Of a stretch of DNA of 37,047 nucleotides, positions 23,963-33,097 are shown piece by piece (position 1 is the stretch's first letter; each line of letters starts with the position of its first letter). Source of the stretch: Deltaproteobacteria bacterium (GTDB taxonomy: Bacteria > Bdellovibrionota > FAC87 > UBA2466); contig JACPWY010000031.1 in the NCBI GenBank assembly GCA_016196825.1, positions 1-37,047 of the forward strand, given 5' to 3'. The translations under genes were made by a program, and so were the position numbers. Under the pieces are notes generated by a model. The model had not been told where the DNA came from. It searched no databases and saw only the letters and a list, made by a program, of their open reading frames with translations.

Positions 23963-25062
23963 GCCCCTGGACCGCAGCTCTTTACCTCGAGAACGGCCAA
24001 CTCTTCGTGGGCAAGGGCTTTGGTGCGAAGACCGCGCGCGGGGGCGAAGCGGTCTTTAACACCGGAATGACCGGGTACCAGGAAATCTACACGGATCCTT
24101 CTTACTATCAGCAGGTGGTGGTCCTCACGGGCTCTGAGGTGGGAAACACGGGCGTCAATGCGGACGATATCGAATCGACTTCTGCCTTTCTCTCGGGCGT
24201 TGTCGTGCGCGAGTATAACGATATCCCCTCGAACTGGCGTTCGACGGGAACGCTTTCGAGTTACTTAGATCGATTGGGCGTGCCCGGGGTTTTTGATATC
24301 GACACGCGCGAGGTGACTCGGGTGTTGCGTGATGACGGGGCTCAGCGGAGCATTGTTTTTCCTGTCTCCTCCACGGATCGAGAGTCTATTTTGAAAGAGG
24401 CCAAGGATCTGATCGCCACTGTCGTCTCGATGGAGGGTTTGGATCTGGTGAGCCGCGTGAGTTGCCAGAAGCCCCATCTGTATGGGGACACTTCGGCGTC
24501 TGCACCCCGATTTGTGGTCTACGATTATGGCGTAAAGACCAACATTCTTCGCAGTCTCAGGACGCGCGGGTTTGGCGTGCAGGTGGTGCCATACAACTTT
24601 CCGTACCAAGAGGTTATGAAGATAAACCCTCAGGCGGTGCTCCTGTCTAACGGCCCGGGGGATCCGAGCGTGGTGCCTGATGCGGTTGGAATGATCCAGG
24701 GGCTCTTGGGCAAGAAGCCCATCTTCGCCATCTGCATGGGGCATCAGCTTTTGGCGCGCGCGTTGGGCTGCACTACCTACAAGCTCAAGTTTGGCCACCA
24801 CGGGATCAATCACCCTGTGAAGGACTGCATCCAAAACAAGATCCTCATCACATCGCAGAACCACGGCTTTGCGGTGAAGGAGGACGACCTGGCGTCACGC
24901 GAAGTGAAGGTCTCTCACAAGAGCCTCAACGATGGTTGTGTCGAAGGGTATTCGTCGGAGAAGCTCCAGCTCCTGAGTGTGCAGTTTCACCCCGAGGCCC
25001 GGCCGGGCCCCAGCGATGCTGCCAATATTTTCGATCATTTCGTGAAGGGGTTTATCCGATGA
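23959..25062 (+). CDS. carA: Carbamoyl-phosphate synthase small (glutaminase) subunit
   Basis: CarA hydrolyses glutamine and passes ammonia to CarB. The 367-residue protein starts at a GTG overlapping the pyrC stop (GTGA). The N-terminal CPSase_sm domain contains 'TGMTGYQEIYTDPSY' and 'DTREVTRVLRDDGAQ'. The C-terminal class-I amidotransferase has 'LSNGPGDPS', 'FAICMGHQLLARALG' with Cys259, and 'QFHPEARPGPSD' with the His-Glu pair. It is separated from carB by an unrelated gene, an unusual arrangement. Confidence 0.97.
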   Translation: MSPWTAALYLENGQLFVGKGFGAKTARGGEAVFNTGMTGYQEIYTDPSYYQQVVVLTGSEVGNTGVNADDIESTSAFLSGVVVREYNDIPSNWRSTGTLSSYLDRLGVPGVFDIDTREVTRVLRDDGAQRSIVFPVSSTDRESILKEAKDLIATVVSMEGLDLVSRVSCQKPHLYGDTSASAPRFVVYDYGVKTNILRSLRTRGFGVQVVPYNFPYQEVMKINPQAVLLSNGPGDPSVVPDAVGMIQGLLGKKPIFAICMGHQLLARALGCTTYKLKFGHHGINHPVKDCIQNKILITSQNHGFAVKEDDLASREVKVSHKSLNDGCVEGYSSEKLQLLSVQFHPEARPGPSDAANIFDHFVKGFIR

Positions 25063-25736
25063 AGACGGTGACCTCAAGGCCCGACGGACGGTTCTATGGA
25101 CTGAACCCCGATTTTGATTCGCTCGTACATCGGATCATCGAGCATCTCGACAAGGAAAAGCTGTCTGAGCTTAAGAAGGATTTTCACACGCGCTTGAGAA
25201 TCACGCAGGCCCACCCCGAGAAGGCCGAACTTGTCGAGGATCTTTGGGACTTCTTTTACGACTGGTGCGTGTTCGATCAACGCAACCTCGACACGGCACA
25301 CGGTTTTTCTCAGGCGGAGAAGGCGAATTGGGAAGGGCTTAAGGCCGCCAATATGCGTGGGATCTTCACCGTGCAGAAGATTGCCGAGTCGTCGGTGAAA
25401 TTGAAGGAGCTGTACTCGGGAAAATCGATTACGATTCCGACCACGTCTGCCAGCGAGTTTTTTGGCATTAGCAAAGGGGATCTCGTGGAATGCCGAATCC
25501 TCGCTCTGAAGACCGAAGGCAAGGAGAAGGATGTGGCGACTTTGGTGCGTCGCCCCTCTTATCATCCAGTCGAGGTGCACGACTACATTAAGAAGAAGGT
25601 TCGCCAATTCAAAAAGGCGGAGGACTTTTCGACCTATCAAACCTGGCTGTGGCTCTTGGTTGGGATGTACCTCAAACACAGAATTTATACCCACATGCCA
25701 ATCGATAAGATTTACGACGATAACAGCCGGATCTGA
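25059..25736 (+). CDS. Hypothetical protein inserted between carA and carB
   Basis: This 225-residue soluble protein starts at an ATG overlapping the carA stop (ATGA) and ends 3 bp before carB, so it belongs to the operon. Residues ~50-80 are aromatic-rich ('DLWDFFYDWCVFDQRNLDTAHGF' split by a turn). Residues ~100-150 look like a small beta-barrel ('IFTVQKIAESSVKLKELYSGK', 'GISKGDLVECRILAL'). The C-terminus is helical and Lys-rich. The 'W..FD' plus 'V.L.DL.tGk..... GD..E.R' pattern reminds me of uncharacterised deltaproteobacterial proteins, a recollection that is not decisive. No catalytic motif is seen. A link to carbamoyl-phosphate synthesis is positional inference only. Confidence 0.85.
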   Translation: MKTVTSRPDGRFYGLNPDFDSLVHRIIEHLDKEKLSELKKDFHTRLRITQAHPEKAELVEDLWDFFYDWCVFDQRNLDTAHGFSQAEKANWEGLKAANMRGIFTVQKIAESSVKLKELYSGKSITIPTTSASEFFGISKGDLVECRILALKTEGKEKDVATLVRRPSYHPVEVHDYIKKKVRQFKKAEDFSTYQTWLWLLVGMYLKHRIYTHMPIDKIYDDNSRI

Positions 25737-25739
25737 ACG

Positions 25740-28700
25740 ATGCCCAAACGAACAGACATTCACAGAGTCCTTGTCATCGGCTCGGGCCCGATCATCATCG
25801 GTCAGGCGTGCGAGTTCGACTATTCGGGGGCTCAGGCCTGCAAGGCTCTCAAAGAGGAAGGCTACTTCGTCATTCTGGTGAACAGCAACCCTGCGACGAT
25901 CATGACCGATCCGGATATGGCGGACAGGACCTATGTCGAGCCGCTGACGCCCGATTTTCTCGAAGACATCATCGCCAAGGAGCGACCGGACGCTTGTCTC
26001 CCGACGATAGGTGGCCAGACGGCGCTCAATTTGGCGCTGGCTCTTTGCGAGCGTGGAGTTCTTGAGAAGTATGGCGTGGAGCTGATTGGCGCGGGCCGCA
26101 AAGCAATCGAATCGGCGGAAAACCGCGAGCAGTTCAAGGGCGTTTTGGATCGCGTGGGGGTTGAGTACCCCGCGAGCGGTTATGCGAAGACTTTGGAGCA
26201 GGGGCGCACTGTCATCGATCAGATAGGCTTTCCCTGCATCATCCGCCCCTCGTATACGCTCGGCGGAACGGGCGCTTCGGTGGCTTTCAACGCCGAGGAG
26301 TTTCCGGCGGAGCTTCAGCGCGGCATCGACGCGAGCCCCATGGGTGAAGTCCTTGTCGAGGAATCGGTTTTGGGCTGGAAGGAATTTGAACTCGAGGTCA
26401 TTCGTGATAAAGCCGACAACGTCGTCATCGTCTGTTCTATCGAAAACCTCGATCCGATGGGAGTGCACACGGGCGACAGCATCACCGTGGCACCAGCGCA
26501 GACCCTGACCGATGTCGAGTATCAGCAAATGCGCGACGCCGCGATTCGCATCATCCGTGAGGTGGGTGTCGACACCGGCGGCTCTAATATCCAGTTTGCA
26601 GTGGATCCCAAGACGGGCCGCCAGGTGGCTATCGAAATGAATCCGCGCGTGTCGAGAAGCTCGGCACTTGCGAGTAAAGCGACCGGTTTTCCCATTGCCA
26701 AGATCGCGACGAAATTGGCCGTGGGCTACACGCTCGATGAGCTCCCCAACGACATTACAAAGAAGACGCCGTCGTGCTTTGAGCCGAGCATCGATTACGT
26801 GGTGACGAAGATACCTCGGTTTGCCTTTGAGAAATTCCCCAATTCCGATCCTAAGCTGGGCCCGCAGATGAAGAGCGTGGGTGAGGCGATGGCGATGGGG
26901 CGCACTTTTAAGGAGTCGTTCCAGAAGGCTTTGCGATCGCTTGAGACTGGGCTTTGGGGCTTAAACCCCATCACTGAGCGCCGCAAGCTGCGCTCGGGCC
27001 AGAATTGGATCGATGGGATCCGGAGCTATGTGAAGACACCGTCTTCCGATCGGATTTTGTGGGTCGCGCAAGGAATGCGCGAGGGAATCTCTCTGGAAGA
27101 GCTCCACATGCTCACTAAGATCGATCCTTGGTTTCTCCAGCAGATATCTGAAATCGTCGCGATGGAGAGCGATATTGCGAAGTTTACGGGCGACGTAGCG
27201 ACGATCCCGCGCGAGGCGCTCCTCTCATGGAAGAGGGCCGGATTTTCGGATCGGGGGATTGCGCACCACCTGAAATCGTCTGAAGACCAGGTGCGAGGCA
27301 AACGTGAGCAGCTCGAGGTGTTGCCGAATTATAAGATTGTGGACACTTGTGCCGGTGAATTTGAGTCACGGACCCCATATTGTTACTCGTCGTATGAATC
27401 GACGAGTGACCAGTTGCCCAAAGGAAAAGGGCGCAAGATTGTGATTCTGGGTGGCGGGCCCAACCGCATTGGGCAAGGCATCGAATTCGACTATTGCTGT
27501 GTGCAGGCCTCCTTTGCTCTTCGCGAAGAGGGCTGTGAGAGCATCATGGTCAATTGCAACCCTGAGACCGTGAGCACCGACTATGATGTTTCCGACAAGC
27601 TCTACTTTGAGCCTCTGTTCTTAGAGGATATCGTTGCGATTTTGGATCGAGAGAAGCCGGATGGAGTGATCGTGCATTTTGGCGGTCAGACCCCCCTCAA
27701 CTTGAGTCGACATCTCCACGCGATGGGCTATCCAATCTTGGGGACTTCGTCCGAATCGATTCAGATCGCTGAAGATCGAGACAAGTTCCGGGCGCTTTGC
27801 CATCGCTTGAATGTGCGACAGCCAGAGAGCTTGACTGTCAGCCAGCGCGAGCGCGCCGTTGAAGCGGCGGAGCAACTTGGCTTTCCACTTCTTGTGCGCC
27901 CCAGCTATGTGCTGGGGGGCAGGGGGATGGAGATCATCTACAACAGCCGGGATTTCCACCAGTGGCTCACAAAGGGCATTGAGATCAGCGAGGATTGCCC
28001 TCTTCTGATCGATCGGTTTCTCAAGAACGCGGTCGAGGTGGACGTCGACGCGATTTGTGACGGTGAAGAGGTGATCATCTGTGGCATCCTTGAGCAGATT
28101 CAGGAGGCCGGGGTCCATTCGGGTGACTCGGCATGCACGTTGCCTCCCATCACTCTCAGTGAAGAGGTCCAGGCGGAGCTCACCAGAACGACCAAGTCGC
28201 TGGCCCTTGAGCTTGGCGTGGTTGGACTCATCAATATTCAGTATGCAATCGAGGACGGGCTCGTTCACATCCTTGAGGTGAACCCCCGCGCCTCTCGAAC
28301 GGTGCCCTTTTCCAGTAAGGCCAGGGGGGTGAGCTACGCTAAGGTCGCGGCGAAGGTGATGCTGGGACGGAAGCTGAAGGATCTGAAAGTGGTCGAGCCA
28401 CGAATCCCCTACGTCTACGTGAAGGAATCGGTCTTTCCCTTTAAAAAGTTCCCCGGCTCCGACATTATCCTGGGGCCGGAGATGCGATCGACTGGCGAAG
28501 TGATGGGGGGCGGAAGCACATTCGCCGAGGCCTTCGCGAAGGCCCAGATTGCCAATGGCTTTACTCTGCCAATGGGTGGCACGGCGTTTTTGAGCGTGAA
28601 GGATGACGACAAGGAAAACCTCGTTGGGATTGCGAGTCATCTGGAGATGCTGGGTTTCAACCTGATTGGGACACGGGGGACGGCCTCGTTTCTCTCTAGC

Positions 28701-28970
28701 CGCGGCATCCAAATCAAGACCGTTAATAAGGTGAATGAAGGCCGGCCGCACGTGGTGGACCATATCAAGAACGGTGAGGTTCACCTGGTGATCAACACCT
28801 CAGCCCTTGGGGTGCACGAGGTGGGAGCGGCTTACGAGTTGCGCCGCAACACCCTCATGCGTAATATCTGCTACTTCACAACGATTGCTGCGGCAAAGGC
28901 TGCCGCGCTCGCCATCGCCGAGGTTGGAAAGGTGAGGCCCAAGACCCACTGTTTACAGGAAAGAGTATGA
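25740..28970 (+). CDS. carB: Carbamoyl-phosphate synthase large subunit
   Basis: CarB makes carbamoyl phosphate from bicarbonate, ammonia and two ATP. The 1076-residue length is normal for bacteria. Two homologous halves are evident. The first begins '[21 protein letters not shown]' with ATP-grasp elements '[11 protein letters not shown]' and '[18 protein letters not shown]'. The second begins '[18 protein letters not shown]' with '[13 protein letters not shown]' and '[18 protein letters not shown]'. The C-terminal MGS-like allosteric domain ('[16 protein letters not shown]', 'HLVINT') follows. No good Shine-Dalgarno is visible, so coupling to the preceding gene is likely. It overlaps greA. 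Confidence 0.98.
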   Translation: MPKRTDIHRVLVIGSGPIIIGQACEFDYSGAQACKALKEEGYFVILVNSNPATIMTDPDMADRTYVEPLTPDFLEDIIAKERPDACLPTIGGQTALNLALALCERGVLEKYGVELIGAGRKAIESAENREQFKGVLDRVGVEYPASGYAKTLEQGRTVIDQIGFPCIIRPSYTLGGTGASVAFNAEEFPAELQRGIDASPMGEVLVEESVLGWKEFELEVIRDKADNVVIVCSIENLDPMGVHTGDSITVAPAQTLTDVEYQQMRDAAIRIIREVGVDTGGSNIQFAVDPKTGRQVAIEMNPRVSRSSALASKATGFPIAKIATKLAVGYTLDELPNDITKKTPSCFEPSIDYVVTKIPRFAFEKFPNSDPKLGPQMKSVGEAMAMGRTFKESFQKALRSLETGLWGLNPITERRKLRSGQNWIDGIRSYVKTPSSDRILWVAQGMREGISLEELHMLTKIDPWFLQQISEIVAMESDIAKFTGDVATIPREALLSWKRAGFSDRGIAHHLKSSEDQVRGKREQLEVLPNYKIVDTCAGEFESRTPYCYSSYESTSDQLPKGKGRKIVILGGGPNRIGQGIEFDYCCVQASFALREEGCESIMVNCNPETVSTDYDVSDKLYFEPLFLEDIVAILDREKPDGVIVHFGGQTPLNLSRHLHAMGYPILGTSSESIQIAEDRDKFRALCHRLNVRQPESLTVSQRERAVEAAEQLGFPLLVRPSYVLGGRGMEIIYNSRDFHQWLTKGIEISEDCPLLIDRFLKNAVEVDVDAICDGEEVIICGILEQIQEAGVHSGDSACTLPPITLSEEVQAELTRTTKSLALELGVVGLINIQYAIEDGLVHILEVNPRASRTVPFSSKARGVSYAKVAAKVMLGRKLKDLKVVEPRIPYVYVKESVFPFKKFPGSDIILGPEMRSTGEVMGGGSTFAEAFAKAQIANGFTLPMGGTAFLSVKDDDKENLVGIASHLEMLGFNLIGTRGTASFLSSRGIQIKTVNKVNEGRPHVVDHIKNGEVHLVINTSALGVHEVGAAYELRRNTLMRNICYFTTIAAAKAAALAIAEVGKVRPKTHCLQERV

Positions 28971-29440
28971 GTCAAGTGCCCATGACCGTGATCGGTCATA
29001 AGAAGTTAGAAGAAGAGCTCAAGAATTTGAAAACGGTTGAGCGGCCGAAGGTGATCGCTGCGATCGCCGAGGCACGTTCACACGGCGATTTGTCCGAAAA
29101 CGCGGAGTACGATGCCGCGAAAGATCGACAGGCCTTTCTTGAGGGACGAATCGCCGAAATCGAGGACAAAATCGCGCGGGCCCAGGTGATTGATACGAGC
29201 GAGGTCAGGTCGGATCGCATTGTATTCGGCGCCACCGTTGAGCTGATGGATGTCGATTCCGAAGAGAAGAAGACCTACCGAATCGTCGGAACCGACGAGG
29301 CCGATATCAAGCTGGGTTTGCTGTCGATTGAATCGCCCATCGCCAGGCAGCTTCTCAATAAAAGTGCGGGCGACCAGGTAATCATCCGCGTGCCCAAGGG
29401 TGATGTTGAGTACGAGATTTTAAGCGTTCGCTACGAGTAG
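28967..29440 (+). CDS. greA: Transcription elongation factor GreA
   Basis: GreA rescues backtracked RNA polymerase by stimulating transcript cleavage through its secondary channel. The 157-residue protein has the N-terminal coiled coil with the acidic tip in '[20 protein letters not shown]' (Asp and Glu coordinating Mg2+) and a C-terminal FKBP-like domain ending in 'VEYEILSV'. The ATG overlaps the carB stop (ATGA). The carB-greA neighbourhood is known from other proteobacteria. Confidence 0.96.
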   Translation: MSQVPMTVIGHKKLEEELKNLKTVERPKVIAAIAEARSHGDLSENAEYDAAKDRQAFLEGRIAEIEDKIARAQVIDTSEVRSDRIVFGATVELMDVDSEEKKTYRIVGTDEADIKLGLLSIESPIARQLLNKSAGDQVIIRVPKGDVEYEILSVRYE

Positions 29441-29448
29441 ATTTTCTC

Positions 29449-31485
29449 ATGCCATCCGATCTGTCCACCTCTCTTCAGTACCTCAAGGGGGTGGGGCCGA
29501 AGCTCGCGGAGACCTTCGCGAAGCGTGGGCTCTTCACCTTTGAGGATGCGCTCTACTATTTGCCCCGGACATTCGAGGACAGGCGGCAGCCCACACCTAT
29601 CATTCGCCTGGTGCCGGGCTTAAAGGCCGTGGTGCGTGGGAAGGTGGTCGATTCGAAGTGGACTGGTGGGCGTGGGCGCAGGCAGTTTGAAGCGACTCTC
29701 AAAGACGCTTCGGGGAAACCCCTCACTCTGCATTGGTTTCACACCGTTCCCTCTTTGAAGGATGAGTTTGTTCTGGGGCGCGAGGTGACAGTTTACGGCG
29801 AGATTCATTTCTTTCGCGGGCGCCTGCAGATGAATCACCCTGATTTTGCCGGGGGCGAAGTGATTTCGCCTGAATTCAGTGGGGTGTTGCCGGTCTATAC
29901 GTCGCCTGAGAATCTTTCGCAGAAGGTGGTGAGGAAGGTTGTGAGGGGCGCGGTCGAGAGCTCGATGCCCCTTATCCAGGAGCCATTGCCGGGCGCGATG
30001 CTGGAGCGGTTAGGCCTTTGCGATCTCAAGACCGCGCTTAAGATGCACCACTTTCCCGAGACGGTGCCCGATGCGCCGACCTTGAGACGGGCGCTAGATC
30101 GCTTGATCTTTGAGGAATTTTTTGTCTTTCAGCTGGGACTTCTTCTCAATCGGGAACGACGGGCCTTGGCTCCGGTGATGCAGGATTCATCGGGGGTGAA
30201 TGAGCTTGTGAAGAGTCTGCCCTTTGCCCTGACGGGCGATCAGGAGCGGGCGATCAGTGAAATCACTCGGGATCTCGGTCTTCCCCTGCCGATGACGCGT
30301 CTTCTTCAGGGCGATGTGGGGAGCGGGAAGACGGTCGTGAGTCTTGCGGCGGCAGTGATGGCGGCGCGGTCGGGCTACCAGACGGCGCTCATGGTGCCGA
30401 CCGAGGTGCTGGCCATCCAGCATTTCCAAAAGGCTCGCGAGCTTTTGAAGGAGCTGTTCCCCGTTCTTCTGGTCCACGGAGCTGAGAAAATGGTTTCCGA
30501 AAAGGTGGCGAGCGGGGAGTCGAAGCTGGTGATCGGAACGCACGCGCTTTTTCAGGAGGCGGTGCGATTTCATCGGTTGGGGCTTGTGATTGTCGACGAG
30601 CAACACCGCTTTGGGGTGAGGCAGAGGCGCGAACTTATTGATAAGGCGGCTGGAGTGCCTCATCTTCTGATGATGACCGCCACACCCATTCCGCGCACAC
30701 TTTCGCTGACACTCTATGGAGATCTGGATCTGACGATCATTCGGGAAAAGCCGAAGGCTCGGCTTCCGATCCGCACGCGCATGATTTTCGAGCGCGATCG
30801 GGAAACATTGTACGGCGCGATCCGAAAGCGGATTGAGGCTCGGGAGCAGATTTATGTGGTCTATCCGCTCGTCGAGGAGTCGGAGAAGCTCGATCTCAAG
30901 TCGGCTATCGGGATGTTTGAGGAGCTGAAGAAGGTCTTTCAAGGGGCCAGTGTGGAGCTTGTGCACGGGCGGATGGCCTCGGAAGAAAAGGAGCGTGTAC
31001 TTGACGGATTCCGTCGGGGAGCTGTGAGTGTCCTGGTGGCGACCACCGTGGTGGAGGTAGGAATTGATGTGCCTAACGCGACCCTCATGGTGATTGAACA
31101 CGCGGAGAGGCTAGGCCTGAGCCAGCTGCACCAGCTGCGGGGCCGGGTCGGGCGCGGCACGAAGGCCAGTGAATGTTTTTTGGTTTCAAAGGTGCCCACT
31201 CAGCGATTGCGGATTTTGGTGCAATCAGACGACGGATTTGTGATCGCGGAGGAGGACCTGAAATTGCGCGGGGCGGGCGAGTTTTTGGGGACGCGCCAAA
31301 GTGGCGGGACCGGCTTTCGGCTGGGCGATATCGTCAGAGATGGTCGGCTTCTCAACACCGCCCATGAGGAGGCCTCAAGACTGTTGGTCGAAGATCCGGG
31401 CCTTGAGAAGCCGGAGCACAAGATTTTGAAGAAGATGGTTGAGACGCGCTGGAAAGAGAAACAGGATTTTGTAACGGGAGGTTAG
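29449..31485 (+). CDS. recG: ATP-dependent DNA helicase RecG
   Basis: RecG remodels stalled forks and branched DNA. The 678-residue length is typical. The N-terminal wedge/OB domain (~1-200) includes 'LKGVGPKLAETFAKRGLFTFEDALYYLPR' in two pieces and 'VYGEIHFFRGRLQMNHPDF'. The helicase core has Walker A 'GDVGSGKTVV' (~289), 'MVPTEVLAIQHF', the DEQH-type box II 'VIVDEQHRFG' (~383), 'MMTATPIPRTL', and in the second lobe 'ATTVVEVGIDVPNAT' and 'QLRGRVGRG'. The gap from greA is 8 bp and no Shine-Dalgarno is evident. Confidence 0.97.
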   Translation: MPSDLSTSLQYLKGVGPKLAETFAKRGLFTFEDALYYLPRTFEDRRQPTPIIRLVPGLKAVVRGKVVDSKWTGGRGRRQFEATLKDASGKPLTLHWFHTVPSLKDEFVLGREVTVYGEIHFFRGRLQMNHPDFAGGEVISPEFSGVLPVYTSPENLSQKVVRKVVRGAVESSMPLIQEPLPGAMLERLGLCDLKTALKMHHFPETVPDAPTLRRALDRLIFEEFFVFQLGLLLNRERRALAPVMQDSSGVNELVKSLPFALTGDQERAISEITRDLGLPLPMTRLLQGDVGSGKTVVSLAAAVMAARSGYQTALMVPTEVLAIQHFQKARELLKELFPVLLVHGAEKMVSEKVASGESKLVIGTHALFQEAVRFHRLGLVIVDEQHRFGVRQRRELIDKAAGVPHLLMMTATPIPRTLSLTLYGDLDLTIIREKPKARLPIRTRMIFERDRETLYGAIRKRIEAREQIYVVYPLVEESEKLDLKSAIGMFEELKKVFQGASVELVHGRMASEEKERVLDGFRRGAVSVLVATTVVEVGIDVPNATLMVIEHAERLGLSQLHQLRGRVGRGTKASECFLVSKVPTQRLRILVQSDDGFVIAEEDLKLRGAGEFLGTRQSGGTGFRLGDIVRDGRLLNTAHEEASRLLVEDPGLEKPEHKILKKMVETRWKEKQDFVTGG

Positions 31486-31487
31486 GC

Positions 31488-32234
31488 GTGGATTTGAAGT
31501 TGAAGGGAAAGAGGGCCCTTGTGACGGGCGGGAGCCGGGGGATTGGCCTTGAGATCGCTCGCCTTCTCGCGGAAGAGGGTTGTTCGGTCGTGATTGCGAG
31601 TCGCACGGAGGAAAAGCTGAAAGCGGCAGCTGCTCAAGTTAAGGGGGCGCAGACACTGGCTTTGGATCTTTCCGATGAGAAGTCGATCCGACAGGGAGTC
31701 ATTGGGCTGCTCAATGTGGGGTCTATTGATATCGTGATCGTAAATTCCGGTGGGCCGCCGCCGGGCTTTATCAAAGACCTGACACTGGAACAGTGGGATT
31801 TTGGGTATCGCATCATCTTGCGATCCCTCGTGATTCTCTCCGAGCTTTGTTTGCCACTAATGAAATCCCACAAATGGGGCCGGATACTTTCCATCACCTC
31901 AACTTCGGCTGTTCAGATCATTCCTAATCTTCCGATCAGTGGCACATTTCGCTCGGGACTCAGCGCCTTTGTGAAACATGCAGCTAAGGAAGTGGGTGTC
32001 GACGGCATTTTGATCAATAATCTTTTGCCCGGGCCGACCGCCACCGATAGACTTAAGGAACTCAGCGAAAGAAGTCCGGAAACCGTCGATAAGATGGTGA
32101 AAGAATCGGCCCTGAAAAGAATTGCCGAGCCTGCGGAGATTGCGCGGGTGGCGGCCTTCTTGGTGAGCGGTGCGAATACTTACATGACCGGTTGTGACGT
32201 GCTAGTGGATGGGGGTTCGACGACATCGGTATGA
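31488..32234 (+). CDS. SDR-family protein with altered catalytic Tyr/Lys
   Basis: This 248-residue Rossmann protein is FabG-like. Its GTG start has GGGAGG 6 nt upstream. The cofactor motif 'TGGSRGIG' (13-20) and 'VNSGGPPPG' (~86-93, in place of NNAG) are present, as is Ser138 in 'ITSTSA'. The YxxxK segment, normally 'Y.ASKAAL..L.K', is 'SGTFRSGLSAFVK' here, so Tyr is Ser151 and Lys is Arg155. The C-terminal 'TGCDVLVDGGST' is normal. It belongs to the SDR subgroup I recall as lacking a perfect catalytic tetrad. Reductase activity is doubtful; the substrate is unknown. It overlaps rarD. Confidence 0.88.
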   Translation: MDLKLKGKRALVTGGSRGIGLEIARLLAEEGCSVVIASRTEEKLKAAAAQVKGAQTLALDLSDEKSIRQGVIGLLNVGSIDIVIVNSGGPPPGFIKDLTLEQWDFGYRIILRSLVILSELCLPLMKSHKWGRILSITSTSAVQIIPNLPISGTFRSGLSAFVKHAAKEVGVDGILINNLLPGPTATDRLKELSERSPETVDKMVKESALKRIAEPAEIARVAAFLVSGANTYMTGCDVLVDGGSTTSV

Positions 32235-33097
32235 AAAAGCGTACCGCGATACTACTCGCTAGCGCGATCTATATTTTCTGGGGCCTCACTCCGATCTATT
32301 GGAAGCTCCTGAAACACGTCCCACCCTTTGAGCTTCTCGCCAACCGGATTATCTTTGGTTTTCTCTTCGTTTTCCCGATGTTTCTCACGGCGAATCGGCG
32401 CCGAGAGCTCAAACGGATCGTTTTGGATCGCAAGGCCTCTTTGCAGATCATCGTTGCGGCGCTTCTGATCGGGTTTAACTGGCATCTCTTCGTGCTCGCG
32501 GTGGTGACCGAGCGAGTGCTGGAGGCGAGCCTCGCCTATTTCTTGACTCCGCTCATGGTGGTGGCGGCCGGCGTGGTGCTTCTCAAGGAGAAGCTCAACC
32601 GAGCTCAGATGGGCTCTCTTCTACTGGCTGCGAGCGGAATGATTTTCCTCCTCTTTTGGCTCGGAACGCCGCCGTGGTTGGCGCTTCTTCTCTCCTCAAC
32701 CTTTGCCGTCTATGGCTACTTCAAATCGCGGGTCGCCGCGAGTGGGGCGATTGGGGTGGGAATTGAGAATGCTATCTTGAGTCTGCCGGCCGTGGCGTAC
32801 CTCTACCACATCGCACCGATCTACGATTACCACACGTGGATGCTGTTGGTGCTGAGTGGTCCGCTTACGATCGTGCCGATGATCGCGTACGCGAAGGTGG
32901 TCAAAGCCATACCGTTTTCGACCGTGGGATTCTTACAGTACCTCTCGCCGGTGTTTCAATTCTTCCTGGCACTCATCGTCTACCACGAGACGTTCGACAT
33001 GCCTCACCAGATCGCCTTTGGCTTCACGTGGGCAGCACTGCTGGTGTTTACAATCGATCTGGTTAGGCGGCTTCGGAAACCGAAGCCAAACCCGTGA
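32231..33097 (+). CDS. rarD: RarD/EamA-family permease
   Basis: This 288-residue inner-membrane protein has about ten hydrophobic helices and a start overlapping the SDR stop (ATGA). 'FWGLTPIYWKLLKHVPPFELLANRIIF' (read in two blocks) is the RarD-type N-terminus. 'SLAYFLTPLMVVAAGVVLLKEKLNRAQ' and 'GFLQYLSPVFQFFLALIVYHE' are the RarD repeat ends. RarD proteins are annotated as chloramphenicol-sensitivity permeases, but the natural substrate is unknown. Last gene of the pyr-car operon; its stop abuts the stop of the convergent ATPase gene with no spacer. Confidence 0.9.
   Translation: MKKRTAILLASAIYIFWGLTPIYWKLLKHVPPFELLANRIIFGFLFVFPMFLTANRRRELKRIVLDRKASLQIIVAALLIGFNWHLFVLAVVTERVLEASLAYFLTPLMVVAAGVVLLKEKLNRAQMGSLLLAASGMIFLLFWLGTPPWLALLLSSTFAVYGYFKSRVAASGAIGVGIENAILSLPAVAYLYHIAPIYDYHTWMLLVLSGPLTIVPMIAYAKVVKAIPFSTVGFLQYLSPVFQFFLALIVYHETFDMPHQIAFGFTWAALLVFTIDLVRRLRKPKPNP
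33069..33087. repeat. Perfect 8-bp hairpin inside the 3' end of rarD
   Basis: GGCTTCGG (33069-33076) and CCGAAGCC (33080-33087) pair perfectly around AAA, 10 bp before the zero-gap rarD/ATPase stop junction. No T-tract follows on either strand, so it is at best a Rho-assisted or processing signal. It may also be a by-product of the Arg/Leu/Lys codons there. Confidence 0.5.

Noticed and set aside
25074..26528. Long antisense open frame (484 codons) opposite orf225 and carB
   Set aside because: It mirrors codon bias of the sense genes, has no ribosome-binding site, and its translation shows no family signature while carB is unmistakable.
27621..28784. Antisense open frame of 387 codons opposite carB
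   Set aside because: Shadow of the second CarB half; His/Leu/Arg-rich composition typical of a reverse-complemented frame.
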